NCBI GenBank assembly: GCA_012934845.2 | Contig: WNNJ02003308.1 | Location: forward strand, 1 to 64,000 | Length of the DNA: 64,000 bases | Source of the DNA: Pomphorhynchus laevis | Lineage: Eukaryota; Acanthocephala; Palaeacanthocephala; Echinorhynchida; Pomphorhynchidae | Reading direction: 5' to 3' | In this document: positions 22,671-34,080 of the stretch, in pieces | How positions within the stretch are numbered: position 1 is the stretch's first letter | Layout: each line of letters begins with the position of its first letter | The notes under the pieces: model-generated | Databases searched by the model: none | The model's input: the letters and a program-made list of their open reading frames with translations, nothing else | What the model was told of the DNA's origin: nothing | Made by a program: the position numbers and the translations under genes

Positions 22671-23525
22671 AACAACATTTCCGAAAGGCAGACACAACTA
22701 GGCAAGAAAAAAATTATAAAAAACGAAAGACCTTTAATAGACATTTTAAAAACATCTTTCATTTTTTCGCAGCATAGTGTAGGTAAAGTTTCAAATTAAA
22801 ATTAAACTTAAAAAAAATTAAAATTTGAATATTTTTCAAGCAAGTGTTCGGATTAGTTAAAAATTATCACACAATGATAGCACATTATGTATCTACACCA
22901 CATATAAGTTTTAGCTCGATACGACGTCTATTACGCTTCAGAGAAAATGTTCAATTTTTTGAACTTAAAAATAATTTTTCCTAAAAAAAATCGATATGAT
23001 AACCCATACTTTTTTCATCTCACAACATCGACCATCTATCATTTAACATTTACACAAAAACTTATGAATTGATTTATTCAGTATTTTAAAAAATTTAAAT
23101 TTTTTAAATTAAAACAAAAATAATTTAAATTTTACCATTGCCCTTGTTAGTAGTTTGTTTACTGCAATATTATTATAATACGATTACAAATCATATATCT
23201 ACATTATTTTCAAGTTTATGATTGATTTAACATGTATTACGTTGTTAAACAAATCTAATTTTTTGAACTTCAAAATACTTTTTAAGCACTTTGGTATGAT
23301 ATCCTATCATGTTTAACTTATTATTTCCAACTTACAACAAATCAGCGTATACACAAAAAATTGGCATCATTACTTTATTATCTTGAATAAAAATAAATTT
23401 ACTTTTAACAATTTTAAAAATTTTAAAAGCTGGTTTAAAATTGGCGGAATTCGCGTGGAGACATTGGTGTAGACATAATAACGTTGATTTTTTCGACCAA
23501 TTATTAAGTGACATCTCTGATATTT

Positions 23526-23660
23526 ATTAAATCACCTAAGTGAGTCTACGTATTTAATATAATTATAAACAAAACAAAACATAATAATGCTAAATCAAAT
23601 TTTAATAATTAAATAATAAAATTAATAATTGTTTTAGATTTTCTATAATTTAAATCAAGT

Positions 23661-23691
<31 letters not shown>

Positions 23692-24960
23692 AAATAAAAT
23701 TTAAAATAAACGTCATTTTATGAATTGACTAATAAATAACAGACGTTGTATCAGAATAAGAATTAGAGGTCATGAGGAGGAACTGCTATGCTATCAGGTT
23801 TCGGCCCCTAACTCCTCTACCCAACATAGCAGCGGGGCCAAATACATGCTAATGATGTATTTCCTCAAAAATAACTATCTAGTATCTTATTATAATACAA
23901 AGTATATTATTTATTATCCATAACAATTTGCCACTTAAGAGTTTAAATTTATTCTTTATTTTATTGTGTTGATTTATATATTTTACTATTTTCTGCTTGA
24001 CGTTATTTTTATAGTAACCTAGTTTAAAATATGTATCTATTAAATTATTTAAATGATTTTGAAGAAAGCCAATATCGTTACATATTGTTGCAATTCTTAA
24101 AATTTCATTATTTAATGTATTATATTTTATATTATATGGTATGCATGAATGCTCATGCAAAAATATGTTTCTTGTAAATTTAAATATGTCATCTTTACGA
24201 TATAAATTAATAGTAGTTTTACTTGATGTTAATTTGATGTTCATATCTAGATATATACCTTCTTTATCATTAATATTGGTTTTGTTAAGAATAAGGCTTT
24301 CTGGATAAATGTGTTCACTAATTGAATAAAAATTATTAGAATTAAATACACATATATCATCAATGTATCGAAACATATATTTCATATATTTATATTGTTT
24401 AGATTTAGTTTTTACGCAGTTATGAACAAATTCATATTATATAAAGATTAAAAACAAGTCAGCTATAATTGGGCTACTATTACCACCCATTGGAACACCT
24501 TTTACTTGTCTAAATATAGATGTCCCTACTTTTAAATAATTTTGATTTATCAAAATATTTTAGGATTCCATTAATTCAATTTTATCCATATATTTATATT
24601 TACTTGATGGATTAATTTTTGTTAGATAGGCTTTATAATTATTATAACATATATATGTATATCTTTTTCCGAATATAAGATTAATTAATGTTTCTAATAC
24701 ATCTTAAATATCTACTAAATCTAGATTTGTATAAAGCGTACTAAAATCGTATGTATTTATATTTTGAAAATTTATTCCTTTTGTCTGTTCTTAAAATTCT
24801 TTTGTAGAATTAATACTGAAATAGTGTTTTATACCAGTATTAATTTCGATTACCTTGCAATATTTTTTAAAGTGTGCTTTAATTACTTTAAGTATTTTAT
24901 TCATATAGACAGAAAGTGTAGAAAATATAGACAGAAAACTGTTTTTTTCTTTCCTGCTAC
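23526..24960 (-). mobile_element. Penelope-like element copy P2, inside the foldback element
   Basis: This minus-strand PLE has the same 3' end as the other copies (AAATCACCTAAGTGAGTC at 23528), a T-rich end region, and RT coding similarity up to about 24940. It is very close to P3 (45142-47164), sharing even the AAAAAT microsatellite near 23660-23700, and is truncated at its 5' side. It is a broken fossil with few breaks relative to P3. Confidence 0.85.
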
Positions 24961-25895
24961 ATATTTTAATTACAGTCTAAAATATCGTTTCGAGCCATTC
25001 AACACATGCGTTGTCATTACGTAGCGGTCCGCTTATCAATGCGTGAAGATTCCAAACCATCTAAAAATTGTTCAAACACATTATAATTTAAGTTTTCAAA
25101 TTATTGAAGAAATAAAACCAGCGTTTAAAATTTTTAAAATTGTTAAAAATAAATTTATTTTTATTCAAGATAATAAAGTAATGATGCCAATTTTTTTGTG
25201 TATACGTTGGTTTGTTGTAAGTTGGAAATAATAAGTTAAACATGATGATAGGATATCATACCAAAGTGCTTCAAAAGTATTTTGAAGTTCAAAAAATTTA
25301 ATTTTGTTTTATAACGTAATACATGTTAAATGAATCTCAAACTTAAAAATAATGTGGATATATGATTTGTAATCGTATTATAATAATATTGCAGTAAACA
25401 AACTACTAACAAGGTCAACGATAAAATTTTAATTATTTTTGTTTTAATTTAAAAAATTTTAATTTAAAATTTTGACATACTGAATAAATCAATTCATAAG
25501 TTTTTGTGTAAATGTTAAATGATATATGGTCGATGTTGTGAGTTGAAAAAAAGTATGGGTTATCATATCGATATTTTTAGGAAAAATTATTTTTAAGTTC
25601 AAAAAAGTGAACATTTTCTCTGAAGCGTAATAGACGTCGTATCGAGCTAAAACTTATATGTGGTGTAGATACATAATGTGCTATCATTGTGTGATAATTT
25701 TTAACTAATCCGAACACTTGCTTGAAAAATATTCAAATTTTATTTTTTTTGAAAAAAAATTAATTTTAATTTTAAACTTTGCCTACACTATGCTGCGAAA
25801 AAATGAAAGGTGTTTTTCAAATGTCTAATAAAGGTCTCTCGTTTTTTATAATTTTTCTCTTGCCTAGTTGTGTCCGCCTTTCGGAAATGTTGCCG

Positions 25896-26153
25896 ACGTC
25901 GTATCGAGCTAAAACTTATATGTGGTGTAGATACATAATGCGCTATCATTGTGTGATAATTTTTACTAATCCGAACACTTACTTGAAAAATATTCAAATT
26001 TTAATTGTTTTGAAAAAAATTTAATTTTAATTTTAAACTTTACCTACACTATGCTGCAAAAAAATGAAAGATGTTTTTTAAATGACTAATAAAGATCTTT
26101 CGTTTTTTATAATTTTTTCTTGCCTAGTTGTGTCCGCCTTTCGGAAATGTTGT
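25896..26153 (+). repeat. Tandem duplication of the right foldback arm end
   Basis: About 258 bp repeats 25635-25895 in direct orientation (GACGTCGTATCGAGCTAAAA ... CTTTCGGAAATGTTG) with few differences. It is therefore recent relative to the divergence of the two inverted arms. Confidence 0.85.
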
Positions 26154-28965
26154 CATTTTTTATCTCATGTGATGGTTTTTGAAACCATATTTCTTCTGTT
26201 CTGATTGTTCGTTGAATATAAGTCCATTGGAACTGAATCGCCTGTGAATAAAGTGTATATGCTACATATCTATCACTCTCCGCAACTTCACTTGTCAATT
26301 TAACGTGTTCCTATCATGCATTGACTTTCTCTTTAACTTGTTTCTCAATATATATTTCCTTTCCTACATAGCTTGCAAGCAGTTTGATACCACGATCTGT
26401 CACGGAAACATTTTCTTCTACGAAATATTTAGTCTTCCTTTGACGTCCAATCATTTATTAACAGAAAACATTTAGGAGCATTGACTTGGAAGTCATAATG
26501 TGATCCGATTAAATTTAATATCCTCCATTTGCAAGTAAGATCACATATGTTACCTACAAATGTAACATCATCTGCATACCATATTTGATTGATCTGAGAT
26601 ACACTGTTTTGAATATGTTCAATAAAAGGCAAGGTAGCTGCAGCAAACGCCGCCATCTCAAGTGGATCCCATTGTGTTACACCTTCTTGTGATAGTAAGG
26701 TTTCAGATTCATCTACAAGTAAGGATGGTATGGTGTAAGTATTTCTCAACACGATCGATAATGCTGGACACACCTTGTCTATATTTTCAAGCATTAGTGA
26801 TCTGTTTATACAATAAAATGCGTTTCGCGCGTCAATTGTTAGAATGCAGTTATCGTTTTTGTTTGAGAAGGCTTCTCTTACTGAATGAATTACGGTTTCG
26901 TTCCACATCGTTGGCCGGCACACATCTGTTTCGAACCAGCGACTTTCAAAGGATACGGACGAATGTGAACTAACTGTGCTCTAGAGACTATTCGACGCAT
27001 CACTTCTCCAATACCTATTGTTCGAATACCTGGAGACTTGTCTAAGGGAATCAATCTGCAAGCACAATAAGCTTCTAAGTACTTTATCTCAATTAGTTCT
27101 AAAGCAAGCTTGATTGCAAACCTTGATATACTACCTGCTAATTTTGATGATTCATTACCGAAATTTGTGAGTAATGAGCTCCAGGTTGCAGCGTCTACAC
27201 CTGACGTTCCAGCTGCTTCCTTTGTTAGCTTTGCAGCCCTCAGTATGTCAAATCGGTCAAGTTTCAGGAACATCACCGGATGATGTGCTGAACATTTCTC
27301 CAATTTAGTTGTCAATTTATGTTTTTCCTCATATATCGTTCTATCTGGATGTAAATCATGTAGATGCTGAATTGTTGTCTTTTTATCTATAATGAATCCA
27401 GTTTGTGTACTCCAGTTCTAATACCTCGATTATTTATCAACCTAGATGCTTCTCTTAGTGTCCCGTTTTTCACCAACTTTTGAATATCATTAATGAGTCC
27501 AACTGCTGAAAGAAACCTCAACATTAATGAGGCATGCTGCTGAAAGAAAACCACGATGAACACGATCGTGAAGGCAATCTTCGGAATATGGATTCGTATC
27601 ATGACCGAAAAATTTCAAACAGAGAGGCTGATGAATGTTACAATTTTGCGGGCAACAATCATGTAAGGACATCGCTTGGTGATTGTGGAAAAGGAGACGA
27701 CACATCTATCTGGACAATGAATACGGATTTCAATAACGGACAAAATTACACGCAATTATTGTGTAACCCTTCCATCTCATTGGACAATACGCACTCTGCG
27801 ATCGGCAACTTCGGGATATGTGATCCGGCATTCGACTATCCAACAGGCAATACTCTCGCTGATACAGAATAAGCAACATGAATTAACAGGGATGACGAGA
27901 TTTTCGGCGACGATCGCGCTTCTCTCACTTCGTCAAACTTATCAGAATACGATAACGATCTTCACGAATCCAGAGACCGCACAAACAGATACGATGCAGC
28001 CGAATCGCACTTTAATGTGATCAATGGAGACCTCAATGGATTGATCAGTCCGGAACTAAACGTGATGCGGTCTTTAGGACAAAACCTGGCACTAACTGAG
28101 TCGCAGTACAATCAACGCGTGGACTCGGACGGTAACGAAACCTCCGAGTTTCGCGAGCACATTACAATGGATAAGAAGATAAAGAGCAAACAATATGTAG
28201 TTACTAATGATGACTTGTAATTTTATGAGTCCAACTTGTTTTTTTTTGAAGTAAGTGGTTTTGGTTCTCGCTGAAGGAAATAAGCTCCCTCGATAAGATT
28301 GGTATATTAACCATCTTCCTACATTTGTAAACGTCTGACAGTTGTCTTGTGGCAATCACTTATTTTTCTAGACGGTATTTGCTGAAGAATTATTTGACAG
28401 AAAGACGATATCAATTTTAGTATCGATTTACTTCTTTTAGAATCATCCACACATTCGTTAATGAATGAAGACAGCATTTCAATAAAATTCTTTGTGGCAT
28501 TACACTTCGGTTGTGTCATCAAATTCGGAGTCCAATGAATAATCTCATCAAATAAACGCACGTGCCAATTCGGATCTAAATCATAATTATACTTGCGCAT
28601 ACTTGATTTGTTATACGTATAAGTCAAGCTAGTTGAATGATTACATCGTGTCTCCTCACAGTTCAATAATTGAGATTTATTTACCGAATATCGATCACGA
28701 CGGACTGAAGTTACCTCGACTGCACTTGAATTTTTTGAATATCCTCATCAATCACTATGGAACTCTTATTTGTGCAACAATTCTCAACACTTTGTACCTC
28801 AACTGCCCTTGGATCATTCACTATGAAACTTATGTTTGAGTAACAAGCCGCAGCACAGTTGAAACACGATCTCTTCGCTTTTCTGCATTTACATGACTTA
28901 CAAACTGCATTCTAACCGTTGCATCCACAGCACTTTCTCCCCGAAGAGGGTACTCCTTTTGGCAG
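26154..28965 (-). mobile_element. REL element copy A (Cys-rich N-terminus, RT), interrupted
   Basis: This minus-strand element reads 28965 to 26154. The N-terminal cysteine cluster (KCCGCNG...CKSCKCRKAKRSCFNC) lies at about 28930-28850 with one TAG inside it, and its start codon is now CTG. It continues with the HWTPNLM block (28560-28540), then after a 720-bp insert (27505-28224) with the GTSGVDAATW block (27220), CRLIPLDKSPGIRTIGIGEVMRR (27065-26995), IDARNAFYCINR (26850), GVTQWDP (QGDP with G to W) and IWYADDVTFVG (26590-26560). Several frameshifts are present. The 3' part lies at 22376-22670. Confidence 0.85.
27505..28224 (+). other. 720-bp insert of unknown origin with open plus-strand frame
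   Basis: This insert sits inside REL copy A and is flanked by identical 12-bp repeats ATGAGTCCAACT (27493-27504 and 28225-28236). With one repeat kept, the REL frame reads through (YFKKKQVGLINDIQ). One plus-strand frame is open from 27531 to 28220 except for TAA at 27870 and TGA at 27879. It is rich in Asp, Asn, Ser and Glu, and ends KSKQYVVTNDDL followed by TAA just before the right repeat. It has higher GC than its neighbours. No poly-A, terminal inverted repeats or known domain is seen. It may be a captured host-gene piece, but the product is not recognised. Confidence 0.6.
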
Positions 28966-29008
28966 ACAAAACTTTTTTGTAGGTACGTTAAAAATTCTCA
29001 GAACTTTA

Positions 29009-29056
29009 GTCACTCAAGATGTTTACAATTGCACTCGTTTTGCTAGTGACAGGAAA
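29009..29056 (+). mobile_element. 48-bp LINE B2-like endonuclease scrap
   Basis: ACTCAAGATGTTTACAATTG followed by CACTCGTTTTGCTAGTGACAG matches 6718-6765 of LINE B2 (TQHVQNCTRFASD) with few differences. It is too long for chance and is isolated upstream of REL copy A. Confidence 0.75.
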
Positions 29057-29844
29057 TTGTAATTAGTTAATTATCACACTGTTGTGGCGGACTCGTTAAT
29101 ATTCCGTCTGCTGGACAGAGCCCTTATATCCCGGGATGACTGTGTATGTGGTTATGTATGAAGTTACGCAGCTGATACTTTATGCCGGTGATCAAACGTT
29201 GATCTTTACCGCTGGAATCAATTCATGCTTCGTGTTTTAAGTATTTAACAATCAAGACAATTTTATAACTTATTTGAAGATTTTTTTAAATAATAATTGA
29301 ATTTATTATAACAAACAAAAATTGATAATTAAACGATAGAAAATTCTTCAATCCTCGTAAACTTCTCACGGTCTACCGCGAAATCTGCCATGCAGATCAA
29401 CAAATTAATATTTCATGTTTTGGCAGAGTGGCCCTCAAGTCCAGAGTCTTGGCGCGAAGAGGGATTCTGCGATGAAAATATTTGCGTAGGGATGTCGAGT
29501 TGACGGGTGCTGGTGAACTCATTTGAAGATAATTTTTTTAAGAAAATTTATTTTCGTAAAACATGCAAGAATGAATCCAAAATTCATTTGAAGATAATTT
29601 TTTAATTAAATAATAATATTATTATAATGCAAAAGAAATTACAGAGGGAATTTGATCCTAAATCAAAGAGTTCATTATTTTTTTAACTTTTTAATTGCAA
29701 GTGTGGCTGCCAGTTTAGTCACTAATCTTGTCTCAAATAAATTTTGTATTCATGTGGAAACTCTATGAGTTTGCCTTGACTAAAGCAATGCCTATACGTT
29801 TTTGCATTAATCTGATTGCGTCAGCGTATTCCCTTATTTCTTAT
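29057..29844. other. No gene seen; AT-rich intergenic or decayed DNA
   Basis: No coding frame or element is recognised. A short motif ATTTGAAGATAATTTTTTAA recurs at about 29520 and 29585, with a related form near 29275, so it may hold decayed local repeats. Confidence 0.4.
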
Positions 29845-29868
29845 GACACTACAAAACAAAACTGTAAA

Positions 29869-31293
29869 TCAGGTGTCGAGAAGGTGTGAACGGAGGAGAT
29901 GTTTGAATGTGATAAAGGAGGGGGCGCGGCGGACGTCGAGAGGGAGTTGATTCCAGGCGAGTGAGGCGGCGACGAGGAAGGATCGGAGACCGTAGTTGTT
30001 GGAGTAATTAAGAACGTGGAGTAAGAGAGTATGACAAGAACGAAGCGATAGCGAGGTGGGGCGAGTATTGTCTAAGAAAGGAAGGCTGATGAACAATGGG
30101 GAGCCGACAGCGATGAGACGAAAGGTAACGAAAAGAAGGCGGAGTTTGATGCGGATGTGGATGGTGGGACAGGAGAGTTGGGCAAAATATGTGGATGTGT
30201 GGTCGAAGCGACGGAGACGAAAGAGCACTCGAACGGCGGTGTTGATTATTCGTTGTAGGGGTAGGATGATGGATTTTGGAGAATTGGCGAAAAGGCTGAG
30301 GCAGTAATCGATTTTAGGGAAAAGAAGCGATGAAAGAAGAGACATACAAGAACGGAAGTCGATAAGGGGGCGGATACGGCGGATGTCACGAAGAATTAAG
30401 TTAGACGAGCGGACCTTGTCACGGACGAAGGGTTTAAGGGAAAGGTGATCATCGAAATGGAAGCCTAAGAAAGTGAGATTGTGGACTATAGGGATGATCG
30501 ATGAGGCAAAAGATACAATGGGAGGAGATATGTTTGGTTTACGGGGAAGGATCCACATTATTTTGGACTTTTCGGCGTTTAGAACGAGATGGAGATTGGA
30601 GAGACGTTTGTAGATAGAAGAAAGACAGTTGGAGGCAGAAATGCCGATATCATGTATGCGATGTGCGGGTGCATGAGCATAGATTAGAATGTCATCGGTG
30701 TATTGCATGACGTTAAAGGAGTAAGGTTTGATAAATGGAGAGAGATCGCCAAGCAAAAGAGAGAAAAGCAGGGGACCTAGGACTGAACCTTGTGGAACCC
30801 CGCAAAAAATAGGGATGGGAGGGGAGGATGATGAATTAGAACAGACGCGAAAGGAACGGTCGGATAGATATGAGGCGAACCAAGCTACGGAGGAGGAAGA
30901 AAAGCCGTAATCATAACGAAGGCGAGAAAGGAGGACGGAGTGGTCGACAATGTCGAATGCGGAGGAGAGGTCGAGGGAGATGAGAACACTATATAGAGCC
31001 TTGTCTCGAGAAATGAGTAAGTCGTTGTACACTTTTATGCATGCGATTTCTGTCGAGTGATTAGAGCAGAAAGCGGATTGGAAAGGAGGGTGCAGATTGG
31101 ATGAGGAGAGATAAGCGTTGATTTGTATTAAGATGAGGCGTTCTAAGAGCTTAGAAAGAGTAGGGAGTAGTGAAATGGGGCGATAGCTAGAAGGAAGGGA
31201 GGGGTCGAGCGATTGTTTCTTAAGGAGGGGACGAACGATTGCAGATTTCCAGTGTGAAGGGAAGATACGACTGCGGATGGACGACTTAAACAA
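29869..31293 (-). CDS. LINE A2 reverse transcriptase, intact 474-codon frame
   Basis: This uninterrupted RT frame begins at FKSSIRSRIFPSHWKSAIVRPLLKK. In order it shows SSYRPISLLPTLSKLLERL, LDLSSAFDIVDH (motif A), GVPQGSVLGPLLFSLLLG (motif B) and QYTDDILIY (motif C, with Ala to Thr in the usual YADD). The thumb follows, and it ends SFLVAASLAWNQLPLDVRRAPS...SHLLDT. The T in place of A in the catalytic box keeps both aspartates. It belongs to a CR1/L2/Daphne-like group by motif style. The endonuclease upstream is frame-shifted, so the frame is open but the element is not autonomous. Confidence 0.85.
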   Translation of the reverse strand: MFKSSIRSRIFPSHWKSAIVRPLLKKQSLDPSLPSSYRPISLLPTLSKLLERLILIQINAYLSSSNLHPPFQSAFCSNHSTEIACIKVYNDLLISRDKALYSVLISLDLSSAFDIVDHSVLLSRLRYDYGFSSSSVAWFASYLSDRSFRVCSNSSSSPPIPIFCGVPQGSVLGPLLFSLLLGDLSPFIKPYSFNVMQYTDDILIYAHAPAHRIHDIGISASNCLSSIYKRLSNLHLVLNAEKSKIMWILPRKPNISPPIVSFASSIIPIVHNLTFLGFHFDDHLSLKPFVRDKVRSSNLILRDIRRIRPLIDFRSCMSLLSSLLFPKIDYCLSLFANSPKSIILPLQRIINTAVRVLFRLRRFDHTSTYFAQLSCPTIHIRIKLRLLFVTFRLIAVGSPLFISLPFLDNTRPTSLSLRSCHTLLLHVLNYSNNYGLRSFLVAASLAWNQLPLDVRRAPSFITFKHLLRSHLLDT

Positions 31294-31331
31294 GGTTGTG
31301 AGAAATAAGGATATCGATAAGCATATAGATT

Positions 31332-32549
31332 TTAATATGTGAGTAGGCAGGGGATCGGCAGGTTAGGTTTTGTTGGGCAAGGACATGAGGACAGATGATA
31401 CTTCTGTAGGTGAGACTGGGAGAAGATGAAAGAGTTTCGGAAGGATGAGAGTAGACTGGGCAGAGTGGGATAGGATGGAGACCGGAGTGTGAGAGAGCAT
31501 CGTGGATACTTTAGTCTGGAGAAATGACGAATAATCATTGGCATTGATGTTGCACGGCGAAGAGAAGCGAGCAAGGATTGAGTTAAAAGTATGCCAGAGA
31601 GTCTTAGAGTTGAATGAAGTGATGATTTTATGCTGCCAGAAGGAGTTGCATTTGGTACGTAGTAGGTTGAGATGAGACCGGCGAAGATCAAGATAGGAAT
31701 CACGGAAAGACGGAGTGATCGAGCGGAAATCACGTCTGAAAGAGCGGTGATAGACTCGAAAAGCATGGCGGAGTCGACGCTTTGAGAATAGGCATTGGAT
31801 GTCAAACCATGGGGCACGGTGCAAGCGACGGTGGTGGTGAGACTTGAAGGGCAATAGAATATCGAGAGTGGATGTGACTTCAGAGTCGAAAAGAAAGGCA
31901 AGATCGTGAGGAGATGAATATGTTATTGTGGGTAATGATAGAGACGATTTGAGTAAGGCAGAGCGGAGAAGGGAGAGGTCAAGATTTCTCTAAGGCAACG
32001 TATGATTGTAGGTGTGTGAGGAGGAGTGTGGTTGTGAGTGAGATCAAGGGTAATAAGAAAGTGATCTGATAAACCAGGATCAGAGATTGACAGTGAGTTG
32101 TGGGCAGCAAAATGATCGAGGACAGCGATGATGTCGAGTGCCCCACCAAGTATATGTGTGGTGGCAGTGGAGATTAGTTTGTAATTGTAGTTGGATAGAA
32201 TGTTGATGAACTGGATTGACTCGGTGGAAGAGGGGCGGTCTAGGCGGATATTGAAGTCGCCTAGAACGAGTGAAGGGATTGAGGACAAAGCACAATGAGA
32301 AAGGAGGTCAGCGAGTTCGGTAAAAAATAAGGCTGTAGGAGCTGATGAACCAGGACGGTATACAATGGCGAGATCTAGAGTGATCGGGTTAGAATAACGA
32401 CAAGTGAGCAATTCAAAAGAGCAAGGACTGAAAGGGGGATTGATTTTGCGAAGAGACGCGGGGTGACGCGCGAATGCGACGATGCCGCCATGATTAGAGA
32501 ATTTAGAAGGGCATGAGCTGAGGTGCGGGCGGATTAGACTATGGAGCAA
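31332..32549 (-). pseudogene. LINE A2 ORF2 endonuclease and linker
   Basis: The endonuclease motifs LDLAIVYRPGSS, LVLGDFNIRLDRP and PGLSDHFL are clear in the frame 32549-31923. The linker APWFDIQCLFSKRRLRHAF is in the frame 31854-31363. Frame changes near 32540, 31980 and 31340 separate this region from ORF1 and from the RT, so ORF2 as a whole is inactive. Confidence 0.8.
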
Positions 32550-33640
32550 CCGGCAGAGAGCAGACGGCGAATGGAAAGGTCGTCGGAATCTGGGTGCCAG
32601 GATTCGGTGAGGCAGAAGAGATCGATGGATTGCTTGGTGAATAGGTTGATGATAAGATCGGATTTATTGAGAATAGATCTAGTGTCGAGGAGACCGAGGC
32701 GGAAACCGTGTGCTGTGGCGAAAGAGTTTAGTAAAGAAAACACATAAGAGAGATGGAGCGCCATCGAATTTTTGGACGGATGTGTACAACTTGAAAATTT
32801 CCGTCTGTTTCGGATGGAGAGTGATGTTTCGACGTCTTCCTCTCGACGGCGTTTTTCGATGCGGGCTGAAGAGATTTTAGCGATTTCAGAATGGGCGCGA
32901 TCAGGGAAAATTTGAGTGGTTGAAGATGACATGAGTTTGAATCGTTGAGAGAGGACAGAAGACGCGTGAGAGCGATGCTTGAAAACAATTTTTAGGAGAG
33001 GGGGCTGGGAAGGATTAGATTGAGAAGATTTGTTTAGACGGATGAATGCGACAGGAGAAATGTCCTTGAAAAAGGATGGTTTATCCGCAGGAACAATAGA
33101 CGAGAGGATGGATCTGAAGGCGGAAACATCGTGGTCCAGACGTGCTTGTGGAGATAAGGAGTTAGAAGGCGTGATATTAGTGACAATGACGCAACGATCG
33201 CGAGAAGCAAAGCGCTTCCGTAAAGGAGGACGACTGACGTGAGTAGGTGAGATCACGATAGAAGAGCTGGTTGTTGATGATTTGGAGGGATTTGGTTTGA
33301 CGACGGGAGTCATAAAGGATAATGATATCCTTTATGGTGGAGGTGATTTTAATTGATGGATGCAAGGTATTGAGAAACGAGACGGGAAGGACGGGACGTG
33401 GGGTGTCAAGGAGTAAAGATGACCTGGAATGGGAAGTGTATATGGTGGCAGGGTCGGTGGGTGGAGAAAGGACATTTGAAACGACGGGGTAGTTTGAGTT
33501 GACGTGTTGGATGTTGATATGTGCTTATTGGAAAGGTTGCAGATTAGTTTGTTGGCACAAAAACCACATACGAAGTCTTCTTTAGCCTTATTCTTGTCGC
33601 AGATGATTGTTGTCCAGACGCTGCAGTCCTGTATCGATCA
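32534..33640 (-). pseudogene. LINE A2 ORF1
   Basis: The N-terminal zinc-like cluster (DCSVWTTIICDK...FVCGFCANK) is at about 33625-33550. A Ser/Pro/Thr-rich linker follows. From 33313 comes the C-terminal domain (VAFIRLNK...LLKIVFKH...TTQIFPDRA...SLSIRN). The frame runs on into the start of ORF2 (MALHLSY, NTRS-like, CLTESWHPD), so a small indel has fused the two ORFs. The initiation codon is unclear. Confidence 0.7.
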
Positions 33641-33824
33641 CTGTACTTGCAGTTGTCTATAGTTGGTGTCGGTCTTAGTTGTTTTCTCACGTCCTCCCAT
33701 AAACGATGGTTGTCGTCGATGGTTGTCGTCGATGGTTCGTCGATGGTTGTCGTTGTAAGATGTTTGTAAATTTTCTGACTTGTATTGTATGTATATTAGA
33801 TCTTTGACTTTTTTTGGTTTTTTT

Positions 33825-33857
33825 GACAAAAAGCGATCTAAGATGATAAATGAGCTT
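33825..33857 (+). repeat. 33-bp copy of DNAJC17 coding sequence at the LINE A2 5' edge
   Basis: GACAAAAAGCGATCTAAGAT and the following 13 bases repeat 34442-34474 of the DNAJC17-like gene, with one difference in 33 and in the same orientation. It lies exactly where LINE A2 homology stops. This is best read as filler copied from the neighbouring gene when the LINE 5' end was joined. Confidence 0.85.
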
Positions 33858-33978
33858 TGACTCCATCCAAGGTGGAAAAAATTAAAGGAATGAAAGAGGC
33901 ATTTTTAATTATAACAACTCTTTCCATATATTTAGAGCGCTTTCTATTTTCATGGTATTCGCATATGTTTGCAGGTTT

Positions 33979-34011
33979 TTGACTGACGTAGGATGGAGTT
34001 ACGTCAGTCAA
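33979..34011. promoter_or_regulatory. Perfect inverted repeat with two CRE-like half sites
   Basis: TTGACTGACGTA, a 9-nt loop and TACGTCAGTCAA form a perfect 12-bp stem about 160 bp upstream of the DNAJC17 start codon. Each arm contains TGACGTA/TACGTCA, which resembles a CREB/ATF site. A regulatory role is inferred only. Confidence 0.45.
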
Positions 34012-34080
34012 AGATTAAAGATAATTAGATTTGAAGATAATAAAATTTAATTCTATGTAAATAAATTGTTTGTTTTGTTT

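Larger units (their letters stand above)
22671..26153. mobile_element. Foldback-type element with ~780-bp inverted arms
   Basis: The left arm (22671-about 23440) and right arm (about 25110-25895) are inverted copies of each other, differing by scattered substitutions and small indels. Both ends begin CAACATTTCCGAAAGGC. A short coding-like segment (KPAFKIFKIV.KFIFIQDNKVMMP) is present in both arms, but no transposase is recognised. The outermost ~258 bp of the right arm is duplicated in tandem (25896-26153). The centre holds PLE P2. The element interrupts a REL copy. The long arms suggest a foldback DNA transposon or an inverted dimer. Confidence 0.7.
29845..33824 (-). mobile_element. LINE A2, near full-length
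   Basis: This minus-strand copy of the LINE A family runs from its leader (about 33806, with CTAATATACATACAA as in A1) to a 3' UTR truncated near 29845. It has ORF1, ORF2 endonuclease and an intact RT frame. It is much better preserved than A1, and its central 1.8 kb is nearly identical to A3. A 33-bp copy of the DNAJC17 coding sequence lies directly at its 5' edge. Confidence 0.9.

Noticed and set aside
27505-28224. Intron explaining the two stops in the 720-bp insert
   Set aside because: An AG acceptor is present near 27888, but no convincing GT donor keeps the frame, so splicing could not be supported.
29057-29844. LTR-like or tRNA-like sequence near 29340-29470
   Set aside because: It has some GC-richer text, but no repeat partner, no TG...CA ends and no cloverleaf could be supported.
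30056-30307. Plus-strand Arg-rich ORFs opposite LINE A2 and A3 (also 38202-38384)
   Set aside because: They are antisense shadows of the RT frames with no independent conservation.
33857-34011. MITE formed by CTCCATCC (33861) and GGATGGAG (33991)
   Set aside because: The match is only about 9 bp, with no target duplication and no further inverted similarity.
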